DNA of 64,000 nt, taken from positions 217,586,373-217,650,372 of the forward strand of contig CP136061.1 of the NCBI GenBank assembly GCA_032622095.1, in the 5' to 3' direction. Shown in pieces: positions 1 through 12,600 of the stretch; the stretch's first letter is position 1; every line of letters starts with the position of its first letter. The notes under the pieces are model-generated. The model saw only the letters and a list, made by a program, of their open reading frames with translations, was not told where the DNA came from and did not search any database. Both the position numbers and the translations under genes were made by a program. This stretch comes from Siphonodentalium dalli (lineage: Eukaryota > Mollusca > Scaphopoda > Gadilida > Siphonodentaliidae).

Positions 1-154
1 TTGTTAAATTTCACTTGAGTTTCGCTCTCGTGAAATATATCCTTGCGCCATCTGCATCTATGTAAAAGATGCGCTTTGTTTTCGTTCTTTTTTTATTTCG
101 CTGCCAATACCAGTATCTTTTAGCATGATATTAAACAGTTTTCTCTATTTTCAG

Positions 155-328
155 AATTTCAACAGCTTCTTATTGAACAAAGATAAAATTGGGCTAATTC
201 ACAAAGATTTAAGGCGTTTAAATGCATTCTTCGAGGAATTAGCAGAACCATTTCTGACAGGAGATGAACTGTCATATGCTGACTGCTTCTTGTTACCACG
301 GATACAACACATACGGGTGGCTGGCAAT
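155..328 (+). CDS. CLIC: CLIC penultimate exon
   Basis: The acceptor TTTTCAG ends at 154 and the donor AAT|GTAAGT starts at 329. The exon is 174 nt (58 codons), phase 0 at both ends. It encodes the segment from NFNSFLLNK to IRVAGN. The apparent ATG at 125 is inside the upstream intron and is not a start. Confidence 0.9.
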
Positions 329-3300
329 GTAAGTAATTGCTTGGTAGTGGTACATGTATCTAGTATCTATTTGAGAGGGATACATCTTCTGATAGTCTAG
401 AGCTAAAGACATAAGTGCTTACAGTAATGCTCGAATTAATCGACTCCTTAACCACAGCAGAATTATGGGTAACCTAACCTTTCAGGATTTAGTCGGAAAT
501 ATGGCTTGTTGCCATTCATCGCCGAGAGCTTTCCGATGAATGGCAACAAGCCATATTTCCGATAAATCCTGAAAAGTTACACATAATTCTGCTGTGGTTA
601 AGGAGTCGATTAATTAGAGCATTACTGTATTTCACTACTTAAAACTGATATTTTATGACTCAGTGACTATAACCATTTAATGAATGCACCATTAAAGTTT
701 TGACTGTAAAAGGCTTTACATTCGTTGGTATCGAATTTCGTGGTTCAGCCATTTATGACTTTTTTGTTGGTTCGTAAATTTGTGGGTCTGCCAGTACTAT
801 TTGTCATCTCCAAAACCCCAATAATAACAATCAAGTCCAACTAATAGAAGAGCAGCCACCTCGGCAGGCCATCAGAATTGTGCATCCGCACGACAGGCAT
901 AATTAACACATCGCGTGTCCAATTTTTTTTGGCCAACTATCAAGAATGCTAATGACATGATTTTATTACATAAGCCAACATAAGTTAGGTGAAAGTACTC
1001 TCTTCTCAAAACAATTATTCAATGCGCGAATGGCATTTATTTATCTAAGTCAACATCTAATTGTACCCCCAAACTGTAAACGAGCTCATCACTACAAGAG
1101 TAGACTTAATTCTGTCGGGTTTCACAAAAGCTGTATTGTTAACATACATGTATGTGCTAGTTAATAGTAATGATTCAAACATGCGTTATTGCAGGGTTTC
1201 CGTTAGTACGGCTCAGCGTCCATAGGATGGCCTCATTCCCCTCGCATATTATCTGTTTGGTTCATACATATACCAAATGTCAGTCGCAATGTCGTAAACA
1301 AATCTGGTTACAACGTGAGTTCGGGGGTTAAATAGAATACTGGTGAAAAAGCGGGTCAAATAGCGACGTTAGATACAGCGTAATGCATCTCACGGTAACA
1401 TCAAAGAATGCCGGACTGCCAGAGTATGCATATTTTTGTGCACGGGATGAAACTACTCATGCTCGAAAATCCCGTGATATCCTACGATTACATAATTTGA
1501 TCAAAGAACGCCGAATTTCTTAGTCGGGACATTTTTATGCACGGTATTTTCATGGATGAAACTACTCCTCTCAGAGATCCCGTGCTATCGTACGGTACAT
1601 AATAAATGGGTCCCCCTGCAGAGTCCATGAGGTATAGAATAGAGTTTTAGCCAACGTGTTAAAAATATAATTTTGCCGGGAGATGTGAACACGTGCGTCG
1701 TTGATTGTGCTTGGGGACAACGCAACTATTATTTACCGTCCTTTGACTTTATCTCCATATTGGGGAGGGGGTATGTGTTTGTCTTTAGTTTATCACCCAT
1801 GTATGTAATATGGTTCAAATGAATGGTGTTGTTAACTTGTCACTATGAATTCCCACTATAAAGACTGATTTCGGGACAGGTTCCGTATTACTGTGAAAAA
1901 ATCACGTTGGGATTTTGTTGACTATGCGCATAATACGCAATTGCGGTCGTCAGTTTATGGACTAATAGAGACTAGTGAACAAGCTACGCGTTCCGAGTTA
2001 AAGATGTCGCTACCCACAGGTATTTTGTTTTTAAATTTAATAAAAATCTCTTTTTATTAATTTTTTTTATTTTTGCCAAATACCTGTGTCGCTACCATTC
2101 GTATTTTGCCGCTATAAATAGCTCCTGCAGACAAACCCTGCAGTATGACGTCACAGCGCACAAATAGTTGTACGATTGACAGCGTATATCATGTCAGTTT
2201 CATTTTCACAGAAGCTGCTTGCAATTCTAGGAAATACTTTATTCAATTCTCCTTGCTATCTATTATTGGTCAATGCATAGATGCTTTGTAGTGTTTAGAT
2301 TCATTATACCTGTCGGAATCTTATTGTATAAATTTGTAAATCCTAACTCGTAGCTTGTTCATTTATATATAATCTTCAATCAGACGGCAGTCTTATGTGC
2401 GTAATTAGTTGATTGATTATCTGGATACCATCAACAGAATTAATGCACCCACGGAAATGATTGACTTGCGTAATATATACGGAGCTTTAGTTGCTTTGTG
2501 AGACTCTTAGGTGCAAGGAAATTGCTACTTTTCAGTGTCCAATAACAAAATTTTAGCCCCACAGGACGAACCATGGTCGTCCCGTCGCGTTATGTGTTTC
2601 CCCAATACGGACTTATTAATTTTCCCCTCGCGGAAACCCTGGTTATTGTTATGTTATTTATTTTTATGAAGTTTGATCGATTAAACATTGTAATTAGACC
2701 ACAGCTACTCTTTCGTTAATATACTCCCAGACCGACAACATCGGCTGTGCCATTTCATAGAACACGAAGTCTGAACTAGTAAAAAATCTAAACAAACAGT
2801 CATTCATTCGTCCCAAACAAATCACCGATAAATAAACATGAATGATTTAATCAACAAGAGTCACTTTATTCAATTTATATGAAAGAATGGCATTGTGTTC
2901 TGGCAATCTTGATATAAAATTTATTAGAATAACTGCGTTGAGCACATTTATTCGCTGAGAGGCACATCAGAGTGTTTCAAATCACTTTAATATATTTCTT
3001 TTAACATATTAAAGTCATCATGTGTTTCTTTAACATTCAAGTTATGTTATCAGCTTTTGGGGGAGCAAAAATGGATAAAACTGAGTCTGAGAGATAATGG
3101 GATAGTGAGAAAAGTTAAGCTTTGAAAACGATCACAAAAAGTGTTGATTGCACAGCAGTCTGAGTGAATCCAGACTATTGGAACAGCGATGCATCCATTG
3201 GTCTGAAACAAATGGCACTACGGTAGGGAATCGCATTACTTTCAAAAAGTATTACAGCGTTGTCAGCAAAACATATATCGTGGCAGGATACAGATGGAGC

Positions 3301-6186
3301 CAATGGGGAAATGTTAACTTTCAAATTTTTAATGCAAAATGCTGGTTATACTGCTACTAAGTAAATAGTCTGGTTCATTCCGATTGTTTGCACAGTTGTC
3401 ACCTGCACAATTAACACTTGATCAAATTTTCCCAGTTGTGGATCTCAGAGACTTGGTCAGTTCAATGGGCCAAATACACCTCTGTTTTAGGCTTTAATAT
3501 CTATTAATTGAATTTACTAGTCACATATGTTAAAAATGTCAAACAAGGACCCACTCAAAATGAACTTGTTTCTCATTTCCTTGGAAATTGTTGAAGAAAT
3601 GACTGGGGCCATTCTGAGCTCAATTTGAACTAATAGGATTTTGTGTGTTCAACCTGAATAGGCGAGTATGCAGTAAGTTATAACTAGATTTAGTTTGAGG
3701 CTTGAATGATTATACAGTGCTGGGCAGTATTTCACTATACATTTTATAATTGGTACATGTATTTAAATAATGAAAGTGTCAATGACACTGTAGCTCAACT
3801 TGGGAAAGAGTTAATATCTTGCTGAGCAAATAATAGAATGATAAAGAAGGAAAGTAAACTAGAGGTCATCCCGAAGATACATAATGAAGTTTGGTGATAA
3901 TCGGATGAGGGACGTGGTCTGTAGGGCATGTTTTTCAACGAATATCAAAATAGGAGGCTCCCATACAAAGGTCATCCCAAAGGTCCATATGAAGTTTGGT
4001 GATGATCGGATGAGGGATGTGGTCTGTAGGGTGTGCCAAACAATTTAGTCATGCAAAGAGTAAAATCCAAATCCATGTTTTTCATTAAAAAAAATTCAAA
4101 TTTGATAGCTCCCATCTAGAGGTGATTCAAATTTGCTGGTAAGTTTTCAAATCAATTCTCCAATAAATGTGTGCTGCTGGGTGTGCATGAATATGCAATA
4201 AAACCATATACCACGGTCTTATTTCTAAAATAATAGCATTTAAAGAAATAAACAATAATACTGCTCAACACCTGAAGGATATATGATGCTTTAACCCATT
4301 ACATGTCTGGAGCTTCCTGAAATTTTGCGAATACCCTGTGCCAATGCATTCTCTTATATATGCGAGTCTCCCATATATAAGCTTCGCATATATATGAGAA
4401 CACATTGACCTAACAATATTTACCTTCACCTTGTAATTAGAGATGGGCGGTTAACCGTGGAATCAGTTCGGTTTCGGTTGTCGGGAAAAACCGGAAATGA
4501 CAACCGTGGTAAGTTGGGAAAACCCGTAGTTTCGGTTGTCACAACTTCTTGTAATCATGGCAGAGCACGACGAACAAACGAGTCCTGTGTGGAAATATTT
4601 ATCAAAGAAAGATAAGAAATATTACAGTGTGCCGCCTGTAATATATGCAGAAAGGAGTTCGCATGGTGAAATCGCGCAACGAATTAATTACGTTGCTTCC
4701 GTGTACACCTATTTTCGCTGTAGTAAACACAACACAAGTCAGTTTATTTCTCATGGTCTTTTAATCTGACATTAAGGCCGTACAAATACTCTGAAAGGTG
4801 AATTTGATAAGCGAGGATACGATATCAAAAGGTATCAATGATTGTTACCCCGCATTCCCTATTAGTTTTTATCACTGTTTGGATGTTAATTAAATCGTCA
4901 AATATATTTGTGCGCCGTTGATTAAAAATGTTATGCCGGAATCGGAGCCGGAATGAATTATACCGTTTGTCGGTAAACTGTTGAGAAATAGCACTCATTC
5001 ATGTGACTTGTATTGGATGGATGTATAGTTTGTACAGTATTATGTTCCCGAAATATGGTAATAGGCAGATAGCCAGATAATGTGATTGAGAGATTCTAGT
5101 CAAGTTTTATTTTCATTTTGTTGTTTATTTCAAATTTTATTTTTCAAATCATAACTATACACATATATCTAGTCACACACATTAGTTTTATGCCAATATA
5201 AATGATCATTATATTATTTCACACTTATGATCATATGATGCTGAACTGCAGTCATTCACAATACACAGACTCACTTGCATTCTAGCACTGCCACTCGACA
5301 TGGACATTAACAATATAATAGTAATAATAATAACAATATGATACATAATTTACAATTATAAAAGGACATGTACCTCACAAGTTATGGTGATAAAATTGGT
5401 GTGGTTTCTTTGTAATATGGTGAAGCATAATTAGATTTTGTTCACATTAGTAATTTTTATTAATAAAAACCGAAACCGAGACTCAACTCTTTTTCCAAAA
5501 CCGAAACTGAAACCGAGGCAAATTTTCACAATCGCCCATCTCTACTTGTAATCCAGTGCATTCTCTTATATATGCAAGGCTCCCTATGGGAGGCTCACAT
5601 ATATAAGAGAATGCACTGCCATAGAATCTTAATGTTGCACCAGCGCAGCTCCCATCATGAAAGGGTTAACCTTTCATGACGTGAAAGGGTTAACCTTTCA
5701 TGACGGGAGCTGTGCTGGTGCAGCATTACAAGCCTATACAAGGTCAAGGTAAATATTGTTAGCCAATGTAATCTTTTATATATGCGATACTCCCTATGGA
5801 AGATGCCAATATATAAGAGAGTGCATTGGCACAGGGTTTTCGCAAGTTACAGGAAGCTCCGGTCATGAAAGGATTAAAAACAGTAATACTGCCCAACACT
5901 AGTATGATATATGATTCTTTAATGTTTGCCCGTTTTATAGTTTTACAGGGACTTTGATATGCCCACAGACTTACACTACGTTTGGAAATATCTCGAGAAT
6001 GGCTACAAGGAGACTGCATTTGACAAGACCATGCCGACTGACCGAGACATCATCAACCATTACTTGAAGAAACTGAATGACTTCAAGCCGAGCAAGTCCA
6101 AACCAAATCCCCATCTGATGCCACCTAATTTCACCAGGTCGATATTGTCATCAGCAGATGAAGTAAACGGTGACAGTGATAACTGA
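155..6186 (+). CDS. CLIC: CLIC (chloride intracellular channel / EXC-4-like) gene, 3' part
   Basis: Two coding exons, 155-328 and 5941-6186, join in phase 0 and encode the C-terminal part of a CLIC protein: GST-fold proteins that are soluble and can associate with membranes. Visible family signatures are FLTGDELSYADCFLLPR (the all-helical C-domain, compare ADCNLLPK in vertebrate CLICs), QHIRVAG, then across the junction FYRDFDMPTDLHYVWKYL and the conserved FDKTMPTDRDIINHY block. The protein ends with a poorly conserved polar tail and stops at 6184-6186. The thioredoxin-like N-terminal domain with the redox motif would lie upstream of this window. The HIRVAG and DxDIINHY wording is closer to invertebrate EXC-4-type CLICs than to a particular vertebrate paralogue. 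This is established family knowledge applied to directly read exons; membership is nearly certain, the function in this animal is inferred. Confidence 0.9.
422..627. mobile_element. Tc1/mariner-type palindromic MITE, family A copy 1
   Basis: A near-perfect foldback of about 206 bp with termini CAGTAATGC and GCATTACTG, flanked by TA on both sides (420-421 and 628-629). The arms carry TTAACCACAGCAGAATTATG and a GGCTTGTTGCCATTCATC block. It sits in the CLIC intron. Five more copies occur in the window (18453, 21276, 33140, 45851, 51191). It has no coding capacity; mobilisation by a TA-targeting transposase is inferred from the TA duplication and CAGT-type ends. Confidence 0.85.
1192..2641. mobile_element. 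Non-autonomous DNA transposon, CAGGGTTTCCG termini
   Basis: The left end CAGGGTTTCCG and right end CGGAAACCCTG are inverted repeats, and GTTATTG directly repeats at 1185-1191 and 2642-2648, which looks like a 7-bp (perhaps degraded 8-bp) target duplication. The size is about 1.45 kb. No transposase ORF is visible. Termini and duplication fit a hAT-like element. Inside, about 1395-1600, two diverged tandem units share ATCAAAGAA, TTTTTGTGCACGG-like and GGATGAAACTACTC blocks. Confidence 0.65.
2649..3765. other. CLIC intron sequence without recognisable features
   Basis: AT-rich intronic sequence. The short ORF at 3148-3360 has no family signature and no splice context I would trust. I see no exon, RNA gene or clear repeat. 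Confidence 0.5.
3768..4150. repeat. Fragment of family D tandem repeat
   Basis: Shares GTCAATGACACTGTAGCTCA with 30257-30276 and then two units of the module AAGTTTGGTGA..ATCGGATGAGGGA.GTGGTCTGTAGGG, the same module tandemly repeated at 30.3-31.4 kb. Non-coding. Confidence 0.75.
4438..5544 (+). mobile_element. Degenerate hAT transposon with 8-bp target duplication
   Basis: The termini are inverted (TAGAGATGGGCG at the left, CGCCCATCTCTA at the right) and the 8-bp sequence CTTGTAAT is duplicated at 4430-4437 and 5545-5552. Subterminal arms carry AACCG-rich sequence (TTCGGTTTCGGTTG on the left, AAACCGAAACTGAAACCGAG on the right). It contains the start of a transposase (next entry). Most of the coding sequence is deleted, so the copy is dead. 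Confidence 0.85.
4558..4769 (+). pseudogene. Relic of hAT transposase N-terminus (BED zinc finger)
   Basis: MAEHDEQTSPVWKYLSKKDK is a typical hAT N-terminus leading into a BED finger. The finger itself is only readable after a frameshift: CAACNICRKEFAW follows in another frame and soon meets a TGA. The linker, the catalytic RNase-H-like domain and the C-terminal dimerisation region are missing. This is a transposon relic, not a host gene. Confidence 0.7.
5694..5873. mobile_element. Second, shortened family B MITE abutting the first
   Basis: TTAA at 5690-5693 is followed by CCTTTCATGACGGGAGC, GCTGGTGCAGCATTA, then a degenerate hairpin (5765-5840), CACAGGGTTTTCGCAA and GGAAGCTCCGGTCATGAAAG, ending at TTAA 5874-5877. 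Between it and the previous copy lies a 20-bp remnant (5670-5689) also bounded by TTAA, evidence of serial insertion into the same site. Confidence 0.65.
5941..6186 (+). CDS. CLIC: CLIC last coding exon
   Basis: The acceptor is TTTATAG ending at 5940, not the CAG at 5946-5948: only this choice is phase 0 and gives VAGN|FYRDFDMPTDLHYVWKYL, which restores the conserved YRxF(D/E)xP motif of CLICs. The stop TGA is at 6184-6186. The tail after the INHY motif (NDFKPSKSKPNPHLMPPN) is lineage-specific. Confidence 0.9.
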   Translation, partial: FYRDFDMPTDLHYVWKYLENGYKETAFDKTMPTDRDIINHYLKKLNDFKPSKSKPNPHLMPPNFTRSILSSADEVNGDSDN

Positions 6187-7470
6187 TGTCAGGATTTGCT
6201 TTTATGCTTCTATATCCAACCAAAATGAGGATGGTTTTAAATTGAGTAAACTGGTTACATATCTCAGAATATTGCCATAAATAATTTTCGCATAGAAATT
6301 CATGATTTAATGTGAAAATGTCGAGCTCAGATACGAGGGACCATTGATGACTCCATTGATGCTTGGTGGGAGTTATGAAAACGAAATGAAGTAATTTGAA
6401 TTATGGCATTAGTTATTCCATCAGATAAAGTAAGAAACTTTTGATGAAGATCAGACCTTAAGATACTACATGTATAAGATACTACATGTATAAGATACTA
6501 CATGTATAAGATACTTCATGTATTCACACAGTAAAAATTTAGCAAATGCTGATCATGTTGCTTTGCAATACTTGGTATGTATATTTGGAAATGTCTTTGA
6601 ATTCAGCATGACTTTTAATAATTTTTCTCATAAAGATCTCTTTAAATAATTGTTTTATTGGTGCTTCTTTAACTTATGTGAGCCCTAGCAGCAAGAACGC
6701 CATGCTAAATTTAGACTGGTTGGATGTTGTTACGCTATGTGATATGCTACATTTATAGACTGTCCCATATGAGAATAATTTCCAGAAGAGAATTATTGGA
6801 GAGAACTATGCATTGACCAGGATATGCCTTGTTATGATTATGTACTGTTATGTTAGTGAAATGTTGATTGCCTCGGCTCGGGGTCACTCAACTGTAGCAT
6901 AAAGCAAAACTGTGTTCCTTTAAAATTCAGGTTGATTGTCTAATGTTTACTAACTGTTGTTAACATAATATTTTCTAGTATATGTGTGAATACTTTGAAT
7001 ACCAAATTAACTGGTTTTACACCTCTGCTGTTTAATTTGTGCCATTCTGTTCTAAAAATACTAAATGTGAGACGAGAAGCCCACTTGAGATTTAATCGCT
7101 CAGATGAATAAATATCTGAATATCACTTTGACACTGTTGAATTAATGTTTACATGGTGCACAAAAAGTAATTTTTGAAGTAAAATTGTTAATTTTAAGAT
7201 TTATAACAAGAACTGAAAAATTCAGGTCAAAACCTCAAGCAGAAATCTGGAATTCTCCAGTTTTGTTTGATGCTATCGTTGATTGATAATTCTGTCTTCT
7301 ATTAGTATGTCCAAAAACACAGCGCTAATCTACTCTGATTATTGTTATTCCAGTTGCATTCTATCAACATTCTAATTAAATAATCATATTTTTGATGTAC
7401 ATAGCAAATTTTTTGTGGTGACATAATTTCATCATCATCTTCATAACATGCCTCAGCTATATTTCATAAA
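6187..7470 (+). other. CLIC 3' untranslated region and downstream
   Basis: No ORF with family signature. A polyadenylation hexamer AATAAA occurs at 7107-7112; another possible one lies in GAATAAAATG near 7843. From 6462 to 6526 a tandem repeat with unit TACATGTATAAGATAC is present in about four copies. Confidence 0.5.
7107..7112 (+). terminator. Candidate poly(A) signal of CLIC
   Basis: Canonical AATAAA about 920 nt after the stop codon. No U/GU-rich element was verified, so this is only the first good hexamer found after the stop. Confidence 0.35.
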
Positions 7471-7474
7471 TATA

Positions 7475-7745
7475 TTCTTTTCATGATGGGAGCAGCGCTG
7501 GTGCAGCATTAAAGACCCTGTGTCAGTGCATTCTCTTATATATGCGAGTCTCCCATAGGGAGCCTCATATATATATATATATATAAGAGAATATACTGGC
7601 TTGCAAGATCGAGGTAAATATTGTTAGGACAGTGCATTCACTTATATTTGTGAGGCGCCCTATGGGAGACTCATATATACTAGTAAGTAAGAGAATGCAT
7701 TGGCACAGGGTTTTCGCCAAAATTCAGGAAGCTCCAGTAATCAAA
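7475..7745. mobile_element. Family B double-hairpin MITE
   Basis: Carries CTTTTCATGATGGGAGCAG, GCTGGTGCAGCATTAAAGAC, a first hairpin (about 7523-7600) with CTCCC-ATA-GGGAG tip, spacer AAATATTGTTAGGA, a second hairpin (about 7625-7710) and the closing CACAGGGTTTTCGCC and AGGAAGCTCCAGT. The terminal TTAA is degraded. Confidence 0.75.
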
Positions 7746-9390
7746 GTGATATTGGAGTTTGCCTCTCACACGAATGCTCAAATCTGCTCATGCTGAATGA
7801 TGTCATAACGTCCACAGCCTATTTGAAATATGTTGATGTTGAATAAAATGAGGCTGTTATTTCTTATGCACCAGAAAAGCCACCAAACAATAGTTAAGGA
7901 AACAAACTCTCAAATAAAATGAACTTTGTCAGAGGTTAAACTGAGTAGAATAGTGAAGCGTTTTTGGCGAAGACTGGTGTTTTAGGCCAAATAATTAAAT
8001 TTTGTGTTCTCAGTCACTTCCCTCATCTCTCAGAGGTCTCAGCTGGAGGTCTCATAAAAATAGTTTTCATGCAGAAATTTCGAAGAACTCAATCTGATTA
8101 TCCGACATTAGAAATTTGATGCGATCTTTTGAAGAAATGAAAAAAGGCAATGGAAGATAATTTGATATTATATTTGCTGATTTACTTGGAAAATAGTTGG
8201 GATTTTTCCTCTATATTTTTTGTCTACACTTGTGATTCTCGGACTTAATAAATAGCTCCCTCCCTCATAAAATTTTCCTGTAATTGCTGCCTGAGAACAT
8301 GGGTATTTAATTTTAATGGTCATATATTAACATGTTTTCTGTTATACTCAGATGAAGTTATATATGTATATATTTAGTCTTTGCTTCTGTAGTCATATAC
8401 AGATTTGAAAGAAAATGCTGAGCAATCCACCAGCTGTTACAGTTGTTTTGTTTTGTTTCTGCTAACCATGTACTTTCTATAGCTATCATGTTGATTTATT
8501 TGATCCAATTCAGTAGTCAAATTATGTATACATAGGAGTCAGATAATCACTTCTCACATGCCATACACTTTTAACAAGCTCATAATTTCAGCATATTTGG
8601 TCAGATTTGATATCCGTGATGTAAATTGGGAATTCATATTCAGCATTTTTTTAATACAGATGGGAGTATTATCTGCTGTGACTTAAAGGTGTAACAGGGC
8701 TCGATTTAACTGGATTTGTATTGCAATTTACGATGCGATTTCCAATTTCTGCTAACCAATTTACAATGAAAAAACATGTATTGGCAGAAAATGCTAAAAT
8801 CTACCTAGTACTGAAAAATGTTATACAAATTTAAAACATCAAATCGACCCCTGTGTAAGGTAAAAAAAATTCTCACATCGACAAGCCTGGTGTCAGGCCA
8901 TATGTCAGGTGAGGCTTTACCACTCCATACCATACTTTCTGATCGATATTCTTTCTGACAAAAATTCCTGTACTAATCTTCCTTGGCTTGTCTGTTTATA
9001 ATGTCAATAATTCAATAGCAGGCCACCAGTTAAATAGTGAAAATCTCCTCATCTCCAAGATGGGTGGGAGTGTATATGGAGGGATCAACAAATTTGATCT
9101 CTTATGTGGTGACTTCAATTTGCGTCTATAGTTTACATGTTTTGACTTACTGAATGTTTTGCGAAATACAAAAAATTGATGTCAATGGAAGGATAAAAAG
9201 CTTAGTGTATTCATAAAATTAAAGGGACATAAGTTATAAATATAAAAGGGACATGTTATATTTCAATTAAACTTTTAAATCATCACAAAGTTTTTATTCT
9301 GTACCATCCCAAGTTTCCTCCCAATGCAAGGTCTTCGTCTTCAGTACATGACCTCCTGGTGCCTTTCATGGCAGATTGGCATGTGTTGAG
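7746..9390. other. Intergenic, no supported feature
   Basis: AT-rich sequence between the CLIC gene and the family C element. No ORF with recognisable domain, no clear inverted repeat and no RNA gene is seen. Confidence 0.5.
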
Positions 9391-9641
9391 CAAGCCTGCA
9401 AATAGTGTGTCTGTCATTTTCAAAATGAGGTCCCCAGAGGGTGAATTTATTGATGGTATCCCACATGGCAGGCTATCATCACCAAATTCACCCACTGGGA
9501 ACCTCATTCTGCTTCGGCCTCAACTGCTATGAGAGACCTAGGATCGGATTGAATTTCTCCAGTTGAAGTTGATGTTCACCCATCAGTTACCTCGATTATC
9601 CATTTTATCTTCTGCAAATTAGGGGATATAAACTTCCCAGA

Positions 9642-12600
9642 TAGTGTGGTCGTGGTACGCAAAGAAAGGGGTTGACCCAGAAGAAATTGGTAAAGAAGCG
9701 ATCTTGGTGTCATTCAACGCGGGACAATCTCTGCTACAACATATCCAAAATCCGCTAAAATCCGCTTTGGGCAAAATCCAGGATCCAAGATGGCGTCCAA
9801 CATGGCCGCCTTTAGTCAAAAGAAATTCTGACTGAGATTAATTCGATATAATGAGAACAAATGTTGCCATATTTATACAAATGTAAACATTTTTGCGAAG
9901 GTAAAGTATTATGCCACATATTTATAGAAAAAATGGAACCCCTCGCCCCAGATGGCTGCCAAAATGGCGGCCTAAACTCGAAAATTTGAAGTTTTTGCCT
10001 AATATCTTAAAGATCAATTCCTGTTGTTTGATAATGGTTCAGACTGGCGACATTGATTAGTCATATTCATGTTAATTCAGCATTGGAGCAATGAAAGATA
10101 CCATAAATGGGGTCCCAGACTCGTCTACACCCTCAAAAATTCGATTTTACAGAACGCGGTATAAAATTCCACAAAAATCGCCATTGGGATTCCAGTCATA
10201 TATCAACAAGAAATGGACAGAACTGTACAATGTAAGTTGGGCATACCATTATCTATAAATACTCCAATTCAATGAAACCCAAATTGGCGCTTTGTCTTAG
10301 AATGGTTGCCAAAATGGCGGTCAAAATATGGAAAATGGCAGATATTTAGAATGGTCGTCAGAGGGTTAGACCCAGAAGGAATTGGTAAAGAAGCGGTTTT
10401 GTTGTCATTCGACGCGGGAGAATCTCGTGTATAACATATCCAAAATCCGCTAAAATCCGCTTTGGGGAAAATACAGAATTCAAGATGGCGTCCAACATGG
10501 TCGCCAATAATAAAGAAAATGGCAAATATGTAGTTATTCACGAAAACCCATTCGACAAAACGCCAATTCGGCACCAATACACATCAATGTTTTTTGTGGG
10601 TATGAGTAGCCAATCACGATTCAAAATGCTAAGATGGCTATCAAAATGGCCACCGAAAATTGTCGAAATTTAAGTTCTGCTCAGAGGAAAGCCGAAACAA
10701 CACTTCGGTTGTGAGCTAACGATGACAGACCTATTAAACATGTTGCCAATAATCTACTACCACAATCAGTTCAGCCCGTAATGTTCCAACTAAGCAGTAT
10801 CTACTGCAGGATCCAACACGATGTCCACTTATTACGAGGGACTATCTGGAAATTAATTAAAAAGAAATTAAATTGCTACGAATCTGGATTATTTGAAAAC
10901 AGTGTCAATATTTCTACTTATAACGACTATTCGGAACATCAAATATATGGGCATCGGTGGTCTAGTCCGGAAGCATCAGGCTATAATGGGTTTTCCAGTG
11001 ATGGCGAAAGTGAAAATTACAGGAGGGAAAAGCGAATAATCGGGGTTTATTTAATTGGTGGGCAAGTTGGTTATCAGAGCTGGGGAGTTTCAAAGTAAAA
11101 TTATTTTCTTCAATATCAAGAGGAAAAATGAAAATTCGCACGAACATTGTATACCCTTCACACTCCATGTGACAATTCCGTGTCATGCGATTATGGGTAT
11201 ATACATGTGGATATAAACATTCTAGTAAATATATAGACGCACCGATATCTTCTGCACATTTAGTGAATTTCATCAATGATATGTAGACACAATGTGCGCC
11301 ACGGCTGGATCTGACCCGTATGCGTAAAGGTATCAACCATTTAGCTTGATGAACTGGTATTTCAAGGTTGTCATTGGATAGAAATGCCACATGAACATGG
11401 TGATTAACAACATGTTTGTCTAAGAAATGTGAACAATGAAAATGTTATTTTCCGGATGCTAGACAATCAAACTGCACATAAGACGTCCATCCATGCTCAT
11501 CAGAGCACGAAATATGTGAAAATTAATTACACGAAAACTTTCATGCGGACGACGTACTCTTGACCTACATCCAACGTCATTTCCTATTAACTTTTATTGT
11601 TTGTAAGGACGGTTTCGAGGTTTGAAAATCCCGCTTGTCCAAGAAAACCTCCACATAGTTACGGAGTCGATGTGTAAACAATGTATGGGGATAGTTTCTT
11701 CATACATATATGTATTTGGCACACATATTTTCTAGAACCATTTACCGGAGAGTTGATATCTGGGAAGAGATCAGAGTAAAACTACTTTTCTTACATGTCG
11801 AAATGGGGAATCCATGGACTACATTTAGTTCCAGCTTGAAACTTTAAAATGATGGCCGAGCCCGAATATTTCGTCGCATCAGTGCTATAATGTAACCCAC
11901 ATTTTCAACTTTCCAAGCAAATGAAGGTTGACGTTTTTAGACAACATTTCTCCTAATGTTGACAAAGCATGACGTATTGTTCTATTTATCCCAATGAAAA
12001 CTGATATTAGCTGTTCATTGAACCACATATTGTTTTCTGTTTACTCCCTCGTTTTCTTTTAAAAAGCAATAGCTTGTTTGGAGATATGACATTTTGCGTA
12101 TGCCAGCGACGATTCGTTTCCGTGCTATAATGAAGTTGTGCTAATAAATGCAGATTAAGCTAAATATGGTGGCAATCGCATGTGTCTATGAACTAAAAAG
12201 TGCCTATTCTACACTATGAAAATTCACCCATGTGCATCATCATACAGAAATGTGTGGAACAATCACAAAATTTAAATCGCCAAATGATCACGTGACTAAC
12301 ATGGAGATACTACCATATAGCACACATTTTAGAATTCACAAACACAAAACAGATGTCACGTGGACAACCTGAAGCGTCCGATTGGCTGCTGTTGGACATA
12401 CGACCTCATAGCACGAATAATTGTAAAGATCGCTGGAGATACGACATTTGCTTCACTGGTTTGTGCGAATATTTGTCATCCAAATGCAAAGACAGTTTGG
12501 CCCATCGGATTGGATTTTTTCTCACGATTCGAATGGTATCAAATACTCATTTCTTATAGCACTAGTTTTGAGCCACATACATGTATATTAGCCAACTATC

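Larger units (their letters stand above)
4295..5665. mobile_element. TTAA-flanked double-hairpin MITE (family B), interrupted by a hAT
   Basis: TTAA lies at 4291-4294 and 5666-5669. The ends read CCCATTACATG and CATGAAAGGG. Two hairpins (about 4338-4410 and 5555-5620) with arms built on CAATGCATTCTCTTATATATG and CAGTGCATTCTC are separated by the family spacer TAACAATATTTACCTT. A hAT copy (4438-5544) interrupts the spacer. TTAA duplication and CCC/GGG ends are the known hallmark of piggyBac-type transposition; the assignment is inferred. Confidence 0.75.

Noticed and set aside
5946-5961. CAG at 5946-5948 as the CLIC acceptor
   Set aside because: It would leave phase 1 against a phase-0 donor and lose the conserved FYR; TTTATAG at 5934-5940 fits both.
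10962-11390. 142-codon minus ORF inside the foldback element as a gene
   Set aside because: No recognised motif, no splice or promoter context, overlapping ORF on the other strand, and location inside a repetitive element. Kept only as unassigned interior.
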